A stretch of DNA of 33,891 bases, from contig CANRCR010000013.1 in the NCBI GenBank assembly GCA_947629165.1, positions 1 to 33,891 on the forward strand, in the 5' to 3' direction. The translations under genes and the position numbers were made by a program. This stretch comes from an uncultured Bacilli bacterium. Its GTDB lineage: Bacteria > Bacillota_I > Bacilli_A > RF39 > UBA660. The notes beneath the pieces were generated by a model. That model worked only from the letters and a program-made list of their open reading frames with translations, did no database searches and was not told the origin of the DNA. This document shows, piece by piece, positions 21,486 through 30,574 of the stretch; positions within the stretch are counted from its first letter, which is position 1; each line of letters begins with the position of its first letter.

Positions 21486-24179
21486 ATGAATCTTTTAAAA
21501 AGATTGACCATTAAAAATTTAAAACTGAATAAAAAAAGAACTTTAGTAACGATTATGGGAATTGTCTTATCGGTTGCTTTGCTTACTGCCGTTACATCGA
21601 TTTATTCGAGTTTTATCGATTCGATGATTATTTTTGAAAAGCAGGCAAAAGGAGACTTTCATACCTACTTTGAAAATATTCCGGTAAGTGAACTTTCAAC
21701 TTTTGAAAACAATCGGTCGATGGAAACCATACATTTGACGAAAAATGTAGGATATGCCTATTTAAAAGAATCGAAAAATGAATATAAACCGTACGCCTTT
21801 ATACAAGCTTTTACGAAGGATTCTTTTGAAAACTTAGGAATTCGTTTAATCGAAGGAAGACTTCCGGAAAATAATGATGAAATCGTTATTCCAAGTCATC
21901 TTAAGTCGAATGGTAGAGTCAATTTTAAAGTAGGAGATACGCTTACTTTAGAAGTCGGAAAAAGAGTCGATGAAGAAGGGAATACGTTAACGCAACACGA
22001 TCCCTATACCCCGTATGATTATTCGGAAATGACAACCGATGCATTGACGAATGAAGTGATTGAAGAAGGAGAAGGGGTTGCTCGAAAAGAAAAAATTATC
22101 GATACAAAAACCAAAACCTATCAAATCGTAGGAATTATGGAACGTCCCTCGAATGCCATCGAAAATTATAGTGCCCCCGGATATACATTTATTACTTGTA
22201 TGGATCAAGTAGAGGAAGGAAATATCAATATCTTTGTTCGTTTTACCAAAGAGGGACTAAATAAAAAAGAAGAAACGAAAGCAGCCATCATGGGAATCGA
22301 TTATGTCACTTGGGAAAAATATATAAATGGAGAGGAAAATTTATCGACCGAAGAGATTCAAGAATTAAAGGATAAAACAAGTCAACAATATATAGAAGAT
22401 AATCGTTATCTCGTTATACTAGAGACCAATCCCTTACAAGAAGGAACGATTGTAGGATTAGGAACCGTCGTTGCAATCGTATGTGGTATTATCATTTTTA
22501 CTTCAGTTTTCTGTATTAAAAATAGTTTTGATATCTCGCTTTCTGAAAAAATAAAACAGTACGGAATGTTACGTAGTATCGGTGCTACCAAAAAACAAAT
22601 GCGTAGGAATGTCTTCTTTGAAGCGACCATTTTAGGTGTGATTGGTATTCCTTTAGGAATTTTCTTTGGACTTTTAGCATCTTTCATTTTAATATTAGTA
22701 AGTAACTACTTTTTAAGTGAGGCAATAAATATTACGCTTTATTTTTCGTTCTCACTCGTAGCCCTTGTCCTTGCAATCATCCTAAGTATTATTACGATTT
22801 ATTTATCTTCGCTTCGAAGTGCCATGAAAGCCTCAAAAATAACACCGATTGATTCGATTCGAAACAGTGCGGATCTAAAGATAAAATCCAAGAAATTAAA
22901 ATGTCCTAAAATAATTCAAAAATCTTTAGGGGTAGGAGGCGAAATTTCTTATAAAAATTTAAAACGAAATAAAAAGAAATATCGAACGACGATTTTTTCC
23001 ATCGTCATTTCGGTCGCTATTTTTATCGGTCTTTCTTCGTTTGTCGATTTATCTTTTATCGCTGTGCAAAATACGGTGGGACCTTCCGACTATAATATAA
23101 CGGTAGGTTTATCGTTATCTTCCGAAGAAGATTATCAAAAACTATTAAAAATAACTGAATTAGATACGGTAGTAGATTATAAAATAGAACGCTTTACGAA
23201 TGCCGATCTTTCAAATCCGAAGTCAAATGAAAAATATAATCAAATACTAAAATATTTAAAGGAAGAGCAAAATATTGAATTTGGATATGATATGGTTGTT
23301 CGAACGATGGGACCAAATTACCGAAAATATGTAGAAAGTTTGGGACTTGCTTATAATGAGGTAAAAGACAAAGGAATTTTGATTGATTCGAACGATGGAT
23401 TCTATTCTTTTCAGTATGGTCGTCAAGACGGCACTGTGGAGGAAATTACTTATCAGGGAAAAATATATGAATACCGTGCCCACGATAAGGTGAATATCAA
23501 CATCAATAATCATTCCACATCATTAGAATTAGCTGCTATCGTAGATAAGGGACCTGAAATATTTGAAAACCAACATGCCTATATCTTAGTAAGTGACGAA
23601 TACTACGGTCAAAATATTGAACCGTACCGAGATACGATGTATGATTCACATGTATCGATGAACATCAATTCGACGGATCCATCCAAATTACAGGACGATA
23701 TCGATTTACTTATGACAGATACTGCTTATGTGGTATATAATCAAGAAGAAGAAATGAGATTATTAAATAATTTATTCACATTAATTGGAATCTTCCTCTA
23801 TGGTTTTATCATCGTTATTTCACTCATTGGTATTACCAATATCTTTAATACCATAACCACTTCGATGGAACTTCGAAAACAAGAGTTTGCTATGTTGAAG
23901 TCAATCGGTATGACCAAACGAGAATTCGAACGAATGATTCGATTAGAAAGTGTCTTTATAGGAACCAAATCATTACTTTTTGGAATTCCATTAGGACTTC
24001 TATTTTCGTTATTCATTGCGAACGCTTTTGAAGCCAATAAATTCTATCAACTTCCACTTTTAGCTATCTTGTGTTCCGTTGTTATTGTTTTCTTATTAAT
24101 CACATGTATTATGAAGTACACCATGAATAAAATTAACAAACAAAATACGATTGAGACCATTCGAAATGAAAATATTTAG
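21486..24179 (+). CDS. FtsX-like ABC transporter permease with two extracytoplasmic domains
   Basis: An 897-residue permease with two repeated halves. The first half has a helix near residues 22-45, a large extracytoplasmic domain to about 325, then three helices (about 326-445) with the FtsX-type LRSIGATKKQMRRNVFFE. The second repeats this: a helix near 500-520, an extracytoplasmic domain to about 765, then three helices with LKSIGMTKREFERMIRLE. This eight-helix plan differs from BceB, which has ten helices and one domain. Such transporters with an adjacent two-component system usually respond to antimicrobial peptides or envelope stress; this is inferred. GGAGGTG overlaps the end of the ATPase gene, so the two are translated together. 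Confidence 0.9.
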   Translation: MNLLKRLTIKNLKLNKKRTLVTIMGIVLSVALLTAVTSIYSSFIDSMIIFEKQAKGDFHTYFENIPVSELSTFENNRSMETIHLTKNVGYAYLKESKNEYKPYAFIQAFTKDSFENLGIRLIEGRLPENNDEIVIPSHLKSNGRVNFKVGDTLTLEVGKRVDEEGNTLTQHDPYTPYDYSEMTTDALTNEVIEEGEGVARKEKIIDTKTKTYQIVGIMERPSNAIENYSAPGYTFITCMDQVEEGNINIFVRFTKEGLNKKEETKAAIMGIDYVTWEKYINGEENLSTEEIQELKDKTSQQYIEDNRYLVILETNPLQEGTIVGLGTVVAIVCGIIIFTSVFCIKNSFDISLSEKIKQYGMLRSIGATKKQMRRNVFFEATILGVIGIPLGIFFGLLASFILILVSNYFLSEAINITLYFSFSLVALVLAIILSIITIYLSSLRSAMKASKITPIDSIRNSADLKIKSKKLKCPKIIQKSLGVGGEISYKNLKRNKKKYRTTIFSIVISVAIFIGLSSFVDLSFIAVQNTVGPSDYNITVGLSLSSEEDYQKLLKITELDTVVDYKIERFTNADLSNPKSNEKYNQILKYLKEEQNIEFGYDMVVRTMGPNYRKYVESLGLAYNEVKDKGILIDSNDGFYSFQYGRQDGTVEEITYQGKIYEYRAHDKVNININNHSTSLELAAIVDKGPEIFENQHAYILVSDEYYGQNIEPYRDTMYDSHVSMNINSTDPSKLQDDIDLLMTDTAYVVYNQEEEMRLLNNLFTLIGIFLYGFIIVISLIGITNIFNTITTSMELRKQEFAMLKSIGMTKREFERMIRLESVFIGTKSLLFGIPLGLLFSLFIANAFEANKFYQLPLLAILCSVVIVFLLITCIMKYTMNKINKQNTIETIRNENI

Positions 24180-24181
24180 AT

Positions 24182-24201
24182 AAAAGGGCGAAAGCCTTTT
24201 T
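24182..24201 (+). terminator. Rho-independent terminator after the ABC permease
   Basis: AAAAGGGC (24182-24189) and GCCTTTTT (24194-24201) pair, with one G-T pair, around a stable GAAA tetraloop. The T run doubles as the 3' arm. Confidence 0.82.
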
Positions 24202-24205
24202 GTCG

Positions 24206-24214
24206 TGTTATAAT
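24206..24214 (+). promoter_or_regulatory. Extended -10 promoter of the two-component genes
   Basis: TGTTATAAT starts five bases after the preceding terminator. It gives the regulator and kinase their own promoter, separate from the transporter they probably control. Confidence 0.68.
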
Positions 24215-24233
24215 AAAGCAAAGAAGGGATACC

Positions 24234-24893
24234 ATGAAAATATTACTGATCGAGGATAACAAAAATATTAGTAAAGGTCTACAGTATACGTTTGAAGAGC
24301 GAAAAGATACTTTTCTTGTCGCTTCAACAAAGCAAGAAGCCATTGCTTATTTAAAGACGAACTCCGATATCGACTTAATTCTTTTAGATATAACACTTCC
24401 CGATGGAAACGGTTTTACTCTTTTTGAAGAGGAAATCAAAAAAACAGCTATTCCCACTTTATTTTTAACGGCTAACGACGAAGAGGATGCCGTAGTAAAA
24501 GGACTCAATATGGGTGCGGAAGACTATATTACAAAACCGTTTAGTACCAAAGAGTTGATTGCTCGAATCGAAAAAATTATAAGACGAGAAAAAAAGAATA
24601 GTGTGATTACGATTCAGAAAATAGCGTTAGATATCGATAAAATGGAAGTGACCAAAGAAGGAAAAAAATTAGATTTCACTCCGATAGAGATGAAAATACT
24701 ATTACTTCTTTTCTTGAATCGTAACAAAACAGTACGAAGAGATACCTTGTTGGATGCGATTTGGGAAATGACAGGAAACGATGTCGATAATCATACAATT
24801 ACGGTTTATTTAAAAAGAATTCGTGAAAAATTGGGGATCGATTTAATTACGACCGTGAAAGGAATAGGGTATCGGATTGATGATGGAAAATAA
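24234..24893 (+). CDS. OmpR/PhoB-family response regulator
   Basis: A 219-residue response regulator. The receiver has the acidic pair ED (7-8), the phosphoacceptor Asp52 in LLDITLPDG, Thr/Ser at TLFLTAND and Lys in YITKPFS. The C-terminal winged helix (about residues 125-217) shows DFTPIEMKILLLL and the recognition helix region DNHTITVYLKRIREKLG, ending in GIGYRI. It is phosphorylated by the kinase encoded next, with which it overlaps by 14 bases. It probably activates the ABC operon through the 11-base-period GTAAC repeat at 20758-20773; that link is inferred from position and spacing. Confidence 0.94.
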   Translation: MKILLIEDNKNISKGLQYTFEERKDTFLVASTKQEAIAYLKTNSDIDLILLDITLPDGNGFTLFEEEIKKTAIPTLFLTANDEEDAVVKGLNMGAEDYITKPFSTKELIARIEKIIRREKKNSVITIQKIALDIDKMEVTKEGKKLDFTPIEMKILLLLFLNRNKTVRRDTLLDAIWEMTGNDVDNHTITVYLKRIREKLGIDLITTVKGIGYRIDDGK

Positions 24894-26094
24894 AATTGTT
24901 TTAAAAAAATATATCGGCTTTTTTCTCCTTGCTTTCGTTCTTTTCGTACTTCTTTTTGGTGGCATACATCATCTAGAATATCAAGCCTATACAAAAAACT
25001 ATAATCAAAAAATAACGAATATTTTATCGCTCGTTCAAGAAAAGTATCCGGAAATATCACAAAACGAACTGATCGAAATCTTAAATTCCAAAGAGATAAA
25101 AGAGTTTCCTTTCGATAAATATGGAATTGACGTTAAAAAAGAAGCCATACTATTCGAAAATGATACGGTATATCACGATTTTAACGGATTCGAAATGATC
25201 TTTTTAATAGGTGTTTTTCTATTCTTTTTCCTTCTCTTAATTAAGTACAATCGTAAAAGAGATAAAGAAATCAATAAAATTACCCAATGTATTGAAGAAA
25301 TCAATCGAAAAAACTACACGTTAAACTTAGATGAACTTTCGGAAGATGAGTTATCGATATTAAAAAATGAAATTTACAAGACGATGATTACGTTAAAAGA
25401 AAGTGCAGAAAATGAGCATAAGGATAAAAAAGAATTAAAGCAAACACTCGAAGATATTTCCCATCAATTAAAGACACCCTTAACCTCGATTTTAATTATT
25501 TTAGATAATCTAATTGATCATCCTCAAATGACGGAAGTGAAGAAACAAGAGTTTATAAGAGATATCAAAAGAGAAGTTCACAATATGAACTTTTTGGTTC
25601 AAAATTTGCTTAAACTTTCGCAGTTTGAAGTAAATACCATTCACTTTAATAAAGCACCGGTAAAATTAAATAAATTAGTTCAAGAATCGATTCAAAAAGT
25701 GAATACGTTATGTGATTTAAAGAATATTACCATAAAAGTAGAAGGGGCAAAAGAAATTCAAATGGTATGTGATTTTCATTGGCAAGTACAAGCCTTATCG
25801 AATATTTTAAAAAATGCCATCGAGTACTCCCAAGAAAAAAGTAAAATAAAAGTTTCTTACGAACAAAATAAAGTGTATACCAAAATCGTTATTGAAGATA
25901 CAGGAAAAGGAATTTCGAAAAAAGATTTACCCCATATCTTTGAACGATTTTATAAAGGTACCAAGGCTACAGCAGATAGTGTAGGAATTGGACTTGCCTT
26001 AGCTAAAAGAATCATCGAAGAAGATAATGGAACTATTGAAGTTGCTTCCAATGCAAAGGGAACGATTTTTATCATAAAATATTTTGCGCTATAA
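24880..26094 (+). CDS. Sensor histidine kinase
   Basis: A 404-residue membrane kinase. Helices at about residues 12-30 and 105-122 enclose a small extracytoplasmic domain of ~75 residues, followed by a HAMP-like linker and long coiled helix. The phosphoacceptor is His195 in EDISHQLKTPL. The ATPase domain has the N-box NILKNAIEYS, the G1 box DTGKGI, the F-box FERFYKG and the G2 box GIGLALAK. The extracytoplasmic loop is larger than in BceS-type kinases, so it may sense a ligand itself. TTG 24877 and ATG 24883 are alternative starts; ATG 24880 lies ten bases after AGGG. A hairpin terminator follows. Confidence 0.92.
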   Translation: MMENKIVLKKYIGFFLLAFVLFVLLFGGIHHLEYQAYTKNYNQKITNILSLVQEKYPEISQNELIEILNSKEIKEFPFDKYGIDVKKEAILFENDTVYHDFNGFEMIFLIGVFLFFFLLLIKYNRKRDKEINKITQCIEEINRKNYTLNLDELSEDELSILKNEIYKTMITLKESAENEHKDKKELKQTLEDISHQLKTPLTSILIILDNLIDHPQMTEVKKQEFIRDIKREVHNMNFLVQNLLKLSQFEVNTIHFNKAPVKLNKLVQESIQKVNTLCDLKNITIKVEGAKEIQMVCDFHWQVQALSNILKNAIEYSQEKSKIKVSYEQNKVYTKIVIEDTGKGISKKDLPHIFERFYKGTKATADSVGIGLALAKRIIEEDNGTIEVASNAKGTIFIIKYFAL

Positions 26095-26113
26095 TAATGT
26101 AAAATGATACGAG

Positions 26114-26145
26114 AAAGCGTAAAACAAAGTTGGCTTTACGCTTTT
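26114..26145 (+). terminator. Terminator after the histidine kinase gene
   Basis: AAAGCGTAAA (26114-26123) and TTTACGCTTT (26135-26144) form a perfect 10-bp stem with an 11-base loop. The T tail is short (TTTT), so termination may be partial. TTGGCT at its loop edge acts as the -35 of the next promoter. Confidence 0.7.
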
Positions 26146-26158
26146 AAAATGTTATAAT
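26130..26158 (+). promoter_or_regulatory. Promoter of the heterodimeric ABC exporter genes
   Basis: TTGGCT (26130-26135), 17 bases, TATAAT (26153-26158) preceded by TGT. The -35 lies within the preceding hairpin. Transcription should start near 26165, so an ATG at 26164 cannot be used. Confidence 0.75.
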
Positions 26159-26175
26159 GGGAAATGGTGATAAAC

Positions 26176-27903
26176 ATGATAAAAAAGATTTTAAAATCGG
26201 TAAGAGAGTATAAAACGGCGTCTATTTTAACTCCCATTTTTATTACGATGGAAGTAATTCTAGAAGTATTAATTCCGATTCTAATGACTAAGATTATCGA
26301 TGATGGAATTAACGAAGGAAGAATGGATGTTATTCTTATCATTGGTGGGATTTTAGTAGTAATGTCGATTTTTTCACTTTTGTTTGGATGGTTATCGAGC
26401 CGTTATGGATCGATTGCGTCGAGTGGTTTTGCCAAAAATTTAAGACACGATATGTATTATAAAATTCAAGATTATTCGTTCTCGAATATCGAAAAGTTTT
26501 CATCCTCTTCGCTAGTAACTCGTCTTACGACCGATGTAAATAACATTCAAATGATGTATCAGATGTTAATACGAATTGCGATAAGAACGCCATTAATGTT
26601 TTTATTTTCACTTTTTATGGTTTATACAATTCATCCGACATTAGCACTCATCTTTTTAATTATCGCGCCCATTCTAGGATTTTTTCTCTTTTGGATATCG
26701 AACCACGCCCATCCGATGTTTGAAAAAGTATTTAAAACATACGATGTACTAAATAATCGAGTTCAAGAAAACGTACGTGGTATTCGCGTCGTAAAATCGT
26801 ATGTTCAAGAAGCAACCGAAATCAAAAAATTTGATGAAATTTCGGAAAAGATTTATCAGTACTTTATGAAAGCCGAGAAATTAGTTTCGCTCAATACCCC
26901 GGTGATGCGCCTTTGTGTCTACACTTCGATTTTACTAATCTCGTATATCGGAGGTCATTACGTCGTTCAAGGAAGTCTTACGACCGGAGAACTAACCGGC
27001 GTAATTACGTATGCTGCCCAAATATTAAATAGTTTGATGATGTTATCGATGGTCTATGTAACCTGTATCATTTCGATTCCATCGATGGAAAGGGTAGTCG
27101 AAGTTTTAGATGAAGTTCCCGATATTCAAAATCCAAAGAAACCTTTAAAAGAAGTTGCCGATGGATCGATTACTTTTGAACAAGTCGATTTCGGTTATGT
27201 CAAAGATAAACTCGTCTTAAAAGATATTAACTTATCGATTAAATCCGGAGAAATGATTGGTATTATCGGTGGGATTGGTTCGAGTAAAAGTACCCTTGTT
27301 AATTTAATTCCACGTTTATACGATGTGAGTGAAGGACGTATTTTAGTCGGTGGAAAAGATGTTCGTGATTACGATATGGAAACCCTTCGAAAAGAAGTGG
27401 CCATCGTCTTACAAAAAAATGTTTTGTTTAGTGGAACGATTCGTGAAAACTTACAGTGGGGAAATAAAGAGGCAACGAAGGAAGAACTTGACCAAGCGTG
27501 TGAAATTGCTTGTTGTACCGAATTTATTTCCAAATTTCCACAAGGATACGATACCTATATTGATCAGGGAGGTACCAATGTTTCGGGAGGACAAAAACAA
27601 CGTCTTTGCATTGCCCGTGCCCTACTAAAAAAACCTAAAATTATTATCTTAGATGATTCGACCAGTGCCGTGGATACGAGAACGGATGCGATTATTCGTA
27701 AAGCATTTCGTTCTTATATTCCCGAGGTAACCAAAATCATTATTGCTCAACGGATTTCCAGTGTCGAAGATTGTGATCGTGTTTTAGTACTAAACAATGG
27801 TAAAATTGATGCTTTTGATACCCCAAAGAAATTATTAAAAACGAATAAAATCTATCGTGAAGTATATGAATCACAAGTAAAAGGAAGTGATCAAAATGCC
27901 TAA
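26176..27903 (+). CDS. ABC exporter half, degenerate-site subunit
   Basis: A 575-residue exporter with six membrane helices (about residues 15-300) and a C-terminal nucleotide-binding domain. Walker A is GGIGSSKST (365-373), with Ser in place of the usual Gly before Lys. After Walker B the catalytic Glu is replaced by Asp494 (ILDDSTSAVD), and the switch His is Gln525 (IIAQR). These are hallmarks of the degenerate subunit in heterodimeric exporters such as TM287/288, LmrCD and BmrCD. Its own signature VSGGQ (469-473) is intact and completes the active site of the partner. Probably exports drugs, peptides or lipids. ATG 26164 is excluded by the promoter; GGTGAT (26166-26171) supports 26176. Leader only about 11 bases. 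Confidence 0.92.
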   Translation: MIKKILKSVREYKTASILTPIFITMEVILEVLIPILMTKIIDDGINEGRMDVILIIGGILVVMSIFSLLFGWLSSRYGSIASSGFAKNLRHDMYYKIQDYSFSNIEKFSSSSLVTRLTTDVNNIQMMYQMLIRIAIRTPLMFLFSLFMVYTIHPTLALIFLIIAPILGFFLFWISNHAHPMFEKVFKTYDVLNNRVQENVRGIRVVKSYVQEATEIKKFDEISEKIYQYFMKAEKLVSLNTPVMRLCVYTSILLISYIGGHYVVQGSLTTGELTGVITYAAQILNSLMMLSMVYVTCIISIPSMERVVEVLDEVPDIQNPKKPLKEVADGSITFEQVDFGYVKDKLVLKDINLSIKSGEMIGIIGGIGSSKSTLVNLIPRLYDVSEGRILVGGKDVRDYDMETLRKEVAIVLQKNVLFSGTIRENLQWGNKEATKEELDQACEIACCTEFISKFPQGYDTYIDQGGTNVSGGQKQRLCIARALLKKPKIIILDDSTSAVDTRTDAIIRKAFRSYIPEVTKIIIAQRISSVEDCDRVLVLNNGKIDAFDTPKKLLKTNKIYREVYESQVKGSDQNA

Positions 27904-29749
27904 GATGAAAAAAGGGAATGTGCTTTTACGATTACTGAAATACATTACCAGTCATTTTAAAATGCCTCTTATTTTAATTGTCATAGCCATTATAATTAGT
28001 TCGGTTTGTCACGTCTATGGACAACTTTTCATGCAAACGTTAATCGATGATTATATCACACCTTTAATAGGAACTACCAATCCGAACTATCAACCACTTT
28101 TAATGGCGATTGGCTTAATGTCTTTTGTCTACTTGATTGGAGTAATTTTTACCCTCGTTCAGACGCGCCTAGTCGTAAATGTCGGACAGGGCGTATTAAA
28201 ACAAATTCGTATGGATATGTTCCAACATATGGAGACCCTTCCCATTAAATACTTTGACGATAATAGTCACGGGGATATCATGAGTTACTATATCAACGAT
28301 ACCGATGCTTTAAGAGATATGATTTCACAAACGATTCCGAACGGCGTATCGAATGGAATTATTATTCTGTTCACTTTTATTTCGATGCTAACGTTAAATA
28401 TCTATTTGACCATTACGATTGTCATTGGTGTAATCGGAATGTTGATTGTAGCGCGTTCGATTGGGAAACGTTCTTCGCTTTACTTCCGTAAAAGACAAAA
28501 ATCCGTTGCGGAAGTAAATGGTTACATCGAAGAGATGATCGATGGACAAAAAGTAATTAAAGTATTTACGCACGAAGAAGAAGCAAAAAAAGAATTCGAT
28601 CGCTATAACGAAGAATTGTTTGAAAATACGAAAAAAGCGAATATTTATGCCAATATGTTAATGCCGGTCATGGGAAATATCGGTTATTTACTCTACGTAA
28701 TTATTGCGACTTGTGGTGGTTTCATTGCCATTCAAACCAATAGTCTTTCGATTGGAGCCATTGCCTCATTCTTATTACTTACCCGTAGTTTTACGATGCA
28801 TGTGAATCAGTTGTCTCAACAATATAATTCGCTTGCTTTAGCTCTTGCAGGAGCAGCTCGTATCTTTGGTCTACTCGATGAGCGAAGTGAATCGAACGAA
28901 GGAACCGTTACGTTAGTAAATGTCGTAAAAAACAGGGATGGAACTTTACAAGAGACAAAAGATTATACGGGAACGTGGGCATGGAAAGAAAAAGATTCCA
29001 ACCAATTAACCGAACTAAAAGGGGATATTCGTTTCGAAAATGTCGATTTTGCTTATACTCCTGAAAAAACCGTCTTAAAAAATATCAGTCTTTATGCGAA
29101 ACCGGGACAAAAGATTGCCTTCGTCGGTTCGACGGGAGCAGGAAAAACCACAATTACCAACTTGATCAATCGGTTTTATGATATCAAAGAAGGAACTATT
29201 CTATACGATGGTATCGATGTTAAAAAGATAAATAAAAACGATTTACGACGTTCCCTCGGAATGGTCTTACAAGATGTCAATTTATTTACGGGTACCATTA
29301 TGGAAAATCTTCGTTATGGAAGAATGGATGCGACCGACGAAGAGTGTATCGCGGCAGCGAAACTAGCGAATGCCGATGCCTTTATCGAAAAACTACCTCA
29401 AGGATATCAGACGATGATTACCGATAATGGAGAAAATATTTCACAAGGACAACGGCAACTATTGTCGATTGCGCGATGTGCCGTCAGTAATCCTCCAGTC
29501 ATGATTTTGGATGAAGCAACCTCTAGTATTGATACGCGAACTGAAAAAGAAGTACAAGAGGGAATGGACAAATTGATGGAAGGAAGAACTGTGTTTGTCA
29601 TCGCCCATCGTCTTTCGACAGTGCGAAATGCCAAAGCGATTATCGTATTAGAAAACGGTACAATTATTGAACGCGGTAATCACGAAGATTTAATTAAACA
29701 AAAAGGAAAGTACTATCAACTTTATACAGGTGCTTTTGAATTAGAATAA
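27896..29749 (+). CDS. ABC exporter half, catalytic-site subunit
   Basis: A 617-residue partner of the upstream gene. Six helices occupy about residues 22-310. A 40-residue insert (about 335-375, with TLVNV and GTWAWK) precedes the nucleotide-binding domain and is common in this exporter subgroup. Walker A is GSTGAGKT (411-418), catalytic Glu540 is in ILDEATSSID, and the switch His571 is in IAHRLS, all intact. Its signature is degenerate (ISQGQ, 515-519). The asymmetry complements the first subunit, leaving one competent ATP site made of this Walker set and the other's signature. AAGGAAGTGATC (27881-27892) is an almost perfect anti-16S match inside the upstream gene; overlap is eight bases. 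Confidence 0.93.
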   Translation: MPKMKKGNVLLRLLKYITSHFKMPLILIVIAIIISSVCHVYGQLFMQTLIDDYITPLIGTTNPNYQPLLMAIGLMSFVYLIGVIFTLVQTRLVVNVGQGVLKQIRMDMFQHMETLPIKYFDDNSHGDIMSYYINDTDALRDMISQTIPNGVSNGIIILFTFISMLTLNIYLTITIVIGVIGMLIVARSIGKRSSLYFRKRQKSVAEVNGYIEEMIDGQKVIKVFTHEEEAKKEFDRYNEELFENTKKANIYANMLMPVMGNIGYLLYVIIATCGGFIAIQTNSLSIGAIASFLLLTRSFTMHVNQLSQQYNSLALALAGAARIFGLLDERSESNEGTVTLVNVVKNRDGTLQETKDYTGTWAWKEKDSNQLTELKGDIRFENVDFAYTPEKTVLKNISLYAKPGQKIAFVGSTGAGKTTITNLINRFYDIKEGTILYDGIDVKKINKNDLRRSLGMVLQDVNLFTGTIMENLRYGRMDATDEECIAAAKLANADAFIEKLPQGYQTMITDNGENISQGQRQLLSIARCAVSNPPVMILDEATSSIDTRTEKEVQEGMDKLMEGRTVFVIAHRLSTVRNAKAIIVLENGTIIERGNHEDLIKQKGKYYQLYTGAFELE

Positions 29750-29755
29750 ATTTTA

Positions 29756-29787
29756 AGAGAAGTCTCCTTGAAAAGAGGGACTTCTTT
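29756..29787 (+). terminator. Terminator after the ABC exporter genes, with a promoter element in its loop
   Basis: AGAGAAGTCTC (29756-29766) pairs with GGGACTTCTTT (29777-29787) over 11 positions with two G-T pairs. The 10-base loop contains TTGAAA, the -35 of the next gene. Confidence 0.75.
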
Positions 29788-29796
29788 CGTTATAAT
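29768..29796 (+). promoter_or_regulatory. Sigma-A promoter of the SDR gene
   Basis: TTGAAA (29768-29773), 17 bases, TATAAT (29791-29796). The -35 is the loop of the preceding terminator. AGGAGG follows at 29803-29808. Confidence 0.85.
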
Positions 29797-29815
29797 GAAA
29801 GTAGGAGGATTAGGT

Positions 29816-30559
29816 ATGTTAAATTTAGAGGGAAAAGTAGTCATTGTAACCGGTGGAACGCGCGGAATTGGACTAGAAACGGTACGTGCTTTTTTAAAAC
29901 AGAAAGCCAAAGTTATTTTATTTGGATCGAAAAAAGATACCGTCGAAAAAGCCCTTGCCACGTTACGTGAAGAAGGTTTCGAAGCGACGGGGTATTATCC
30001 AGATTTAAACGACGCTATAGAAGTAACCAAAGTAATCGATGAAATTGCTCAAAAAGAAGGTAAAATTGATGTGCTCATTAATAATGCAGGTATCTCTGCC
30101 AATCAAAAAATTGAAGATACCACAGCCCAAGATTTTGCCAATATTATGAATCTAAATGTGAATGCGATGTTTCATACGATTAAAGCGGTCGTCCCTTATA
30201 TGAAAAAACAAAATCAAGGCGTTATTTTAAATACGAGTTCGATGGTCAGTATCTATGGACAACCTTCGGGAGTAGGTTATCCGACTAGTAAATTCGCGGT
30301 CAATGGTTTAACAAAATCGTTAGCAAGAGAACTAGCCCCTTATCAAATCCGTGTAAATGCCGTGGCACCGGGCATCATAAAAACCGATATGGTAGCATCG
30401 CTTCCCAAAGAACAAATTGAACCGTTGTTAAAAACGATTCCACTTGGAAGAATGGGAGAACCCAAAGATATTGCCGATGCTTTTCTCTTTTTAGCAAGTG
30501 ACCTAGCAAGTTATATCACAGGTGTCATCTTACAAGTCGATGGCGCTGCCAAAAATTAA
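29816..30559 (+). CDS. Short-chain dehydrogenase/reductase (FabG-like)
   Basis: A 247-residue classical SDR. The cofactor motif is GGTRGIG (13-19), the structural motif NNAG (89-92), and the catalytic set is Ser141/142, Tyr155 and Lys159 (YPTSK), followed by VNAVAPGIIKTDM and the C-terminal ITGVILQVDGAAKN. It reduces or oxidises a carbonyl/alcohol with NAD(P). FabG (3-oxoacyl-ACP reductase) and bacterial hydroxysteroid dehydrogenases share this layout, and sequence alone does not choose. A bile salt hydrolase elsewhere in the window makes a steroid substrate worth considering. No fab genes are adjacent. An in-frame ATG at 29768 is the promoter -35, so the start is ATG 29816. Confidence 0.9.
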   Translation: MLNLEGKVVIVTGGTRGIGLETVRAFLKQKAKVILFGSKKDTVEKALATLREEGFEATGYYPDLNDAIEVTKVIDEIAQKEGKIDVLINNAGISANQKIEDTTAQDFANIMNLNVNAMFHTIKAVVPYMKKQNQGVILNTSSMVSIYGQPSGVGYPTSKFAVNGLTKSLARELAPYQIRVNAVAPGIIKTDMVASLPKEQIEPLLKTIPLGRMGEPKDIADAFLFLASDLASYITGVILQVDGAAKN

Positions 30560-30574
30560 GAAAGAAGGAAGAAA

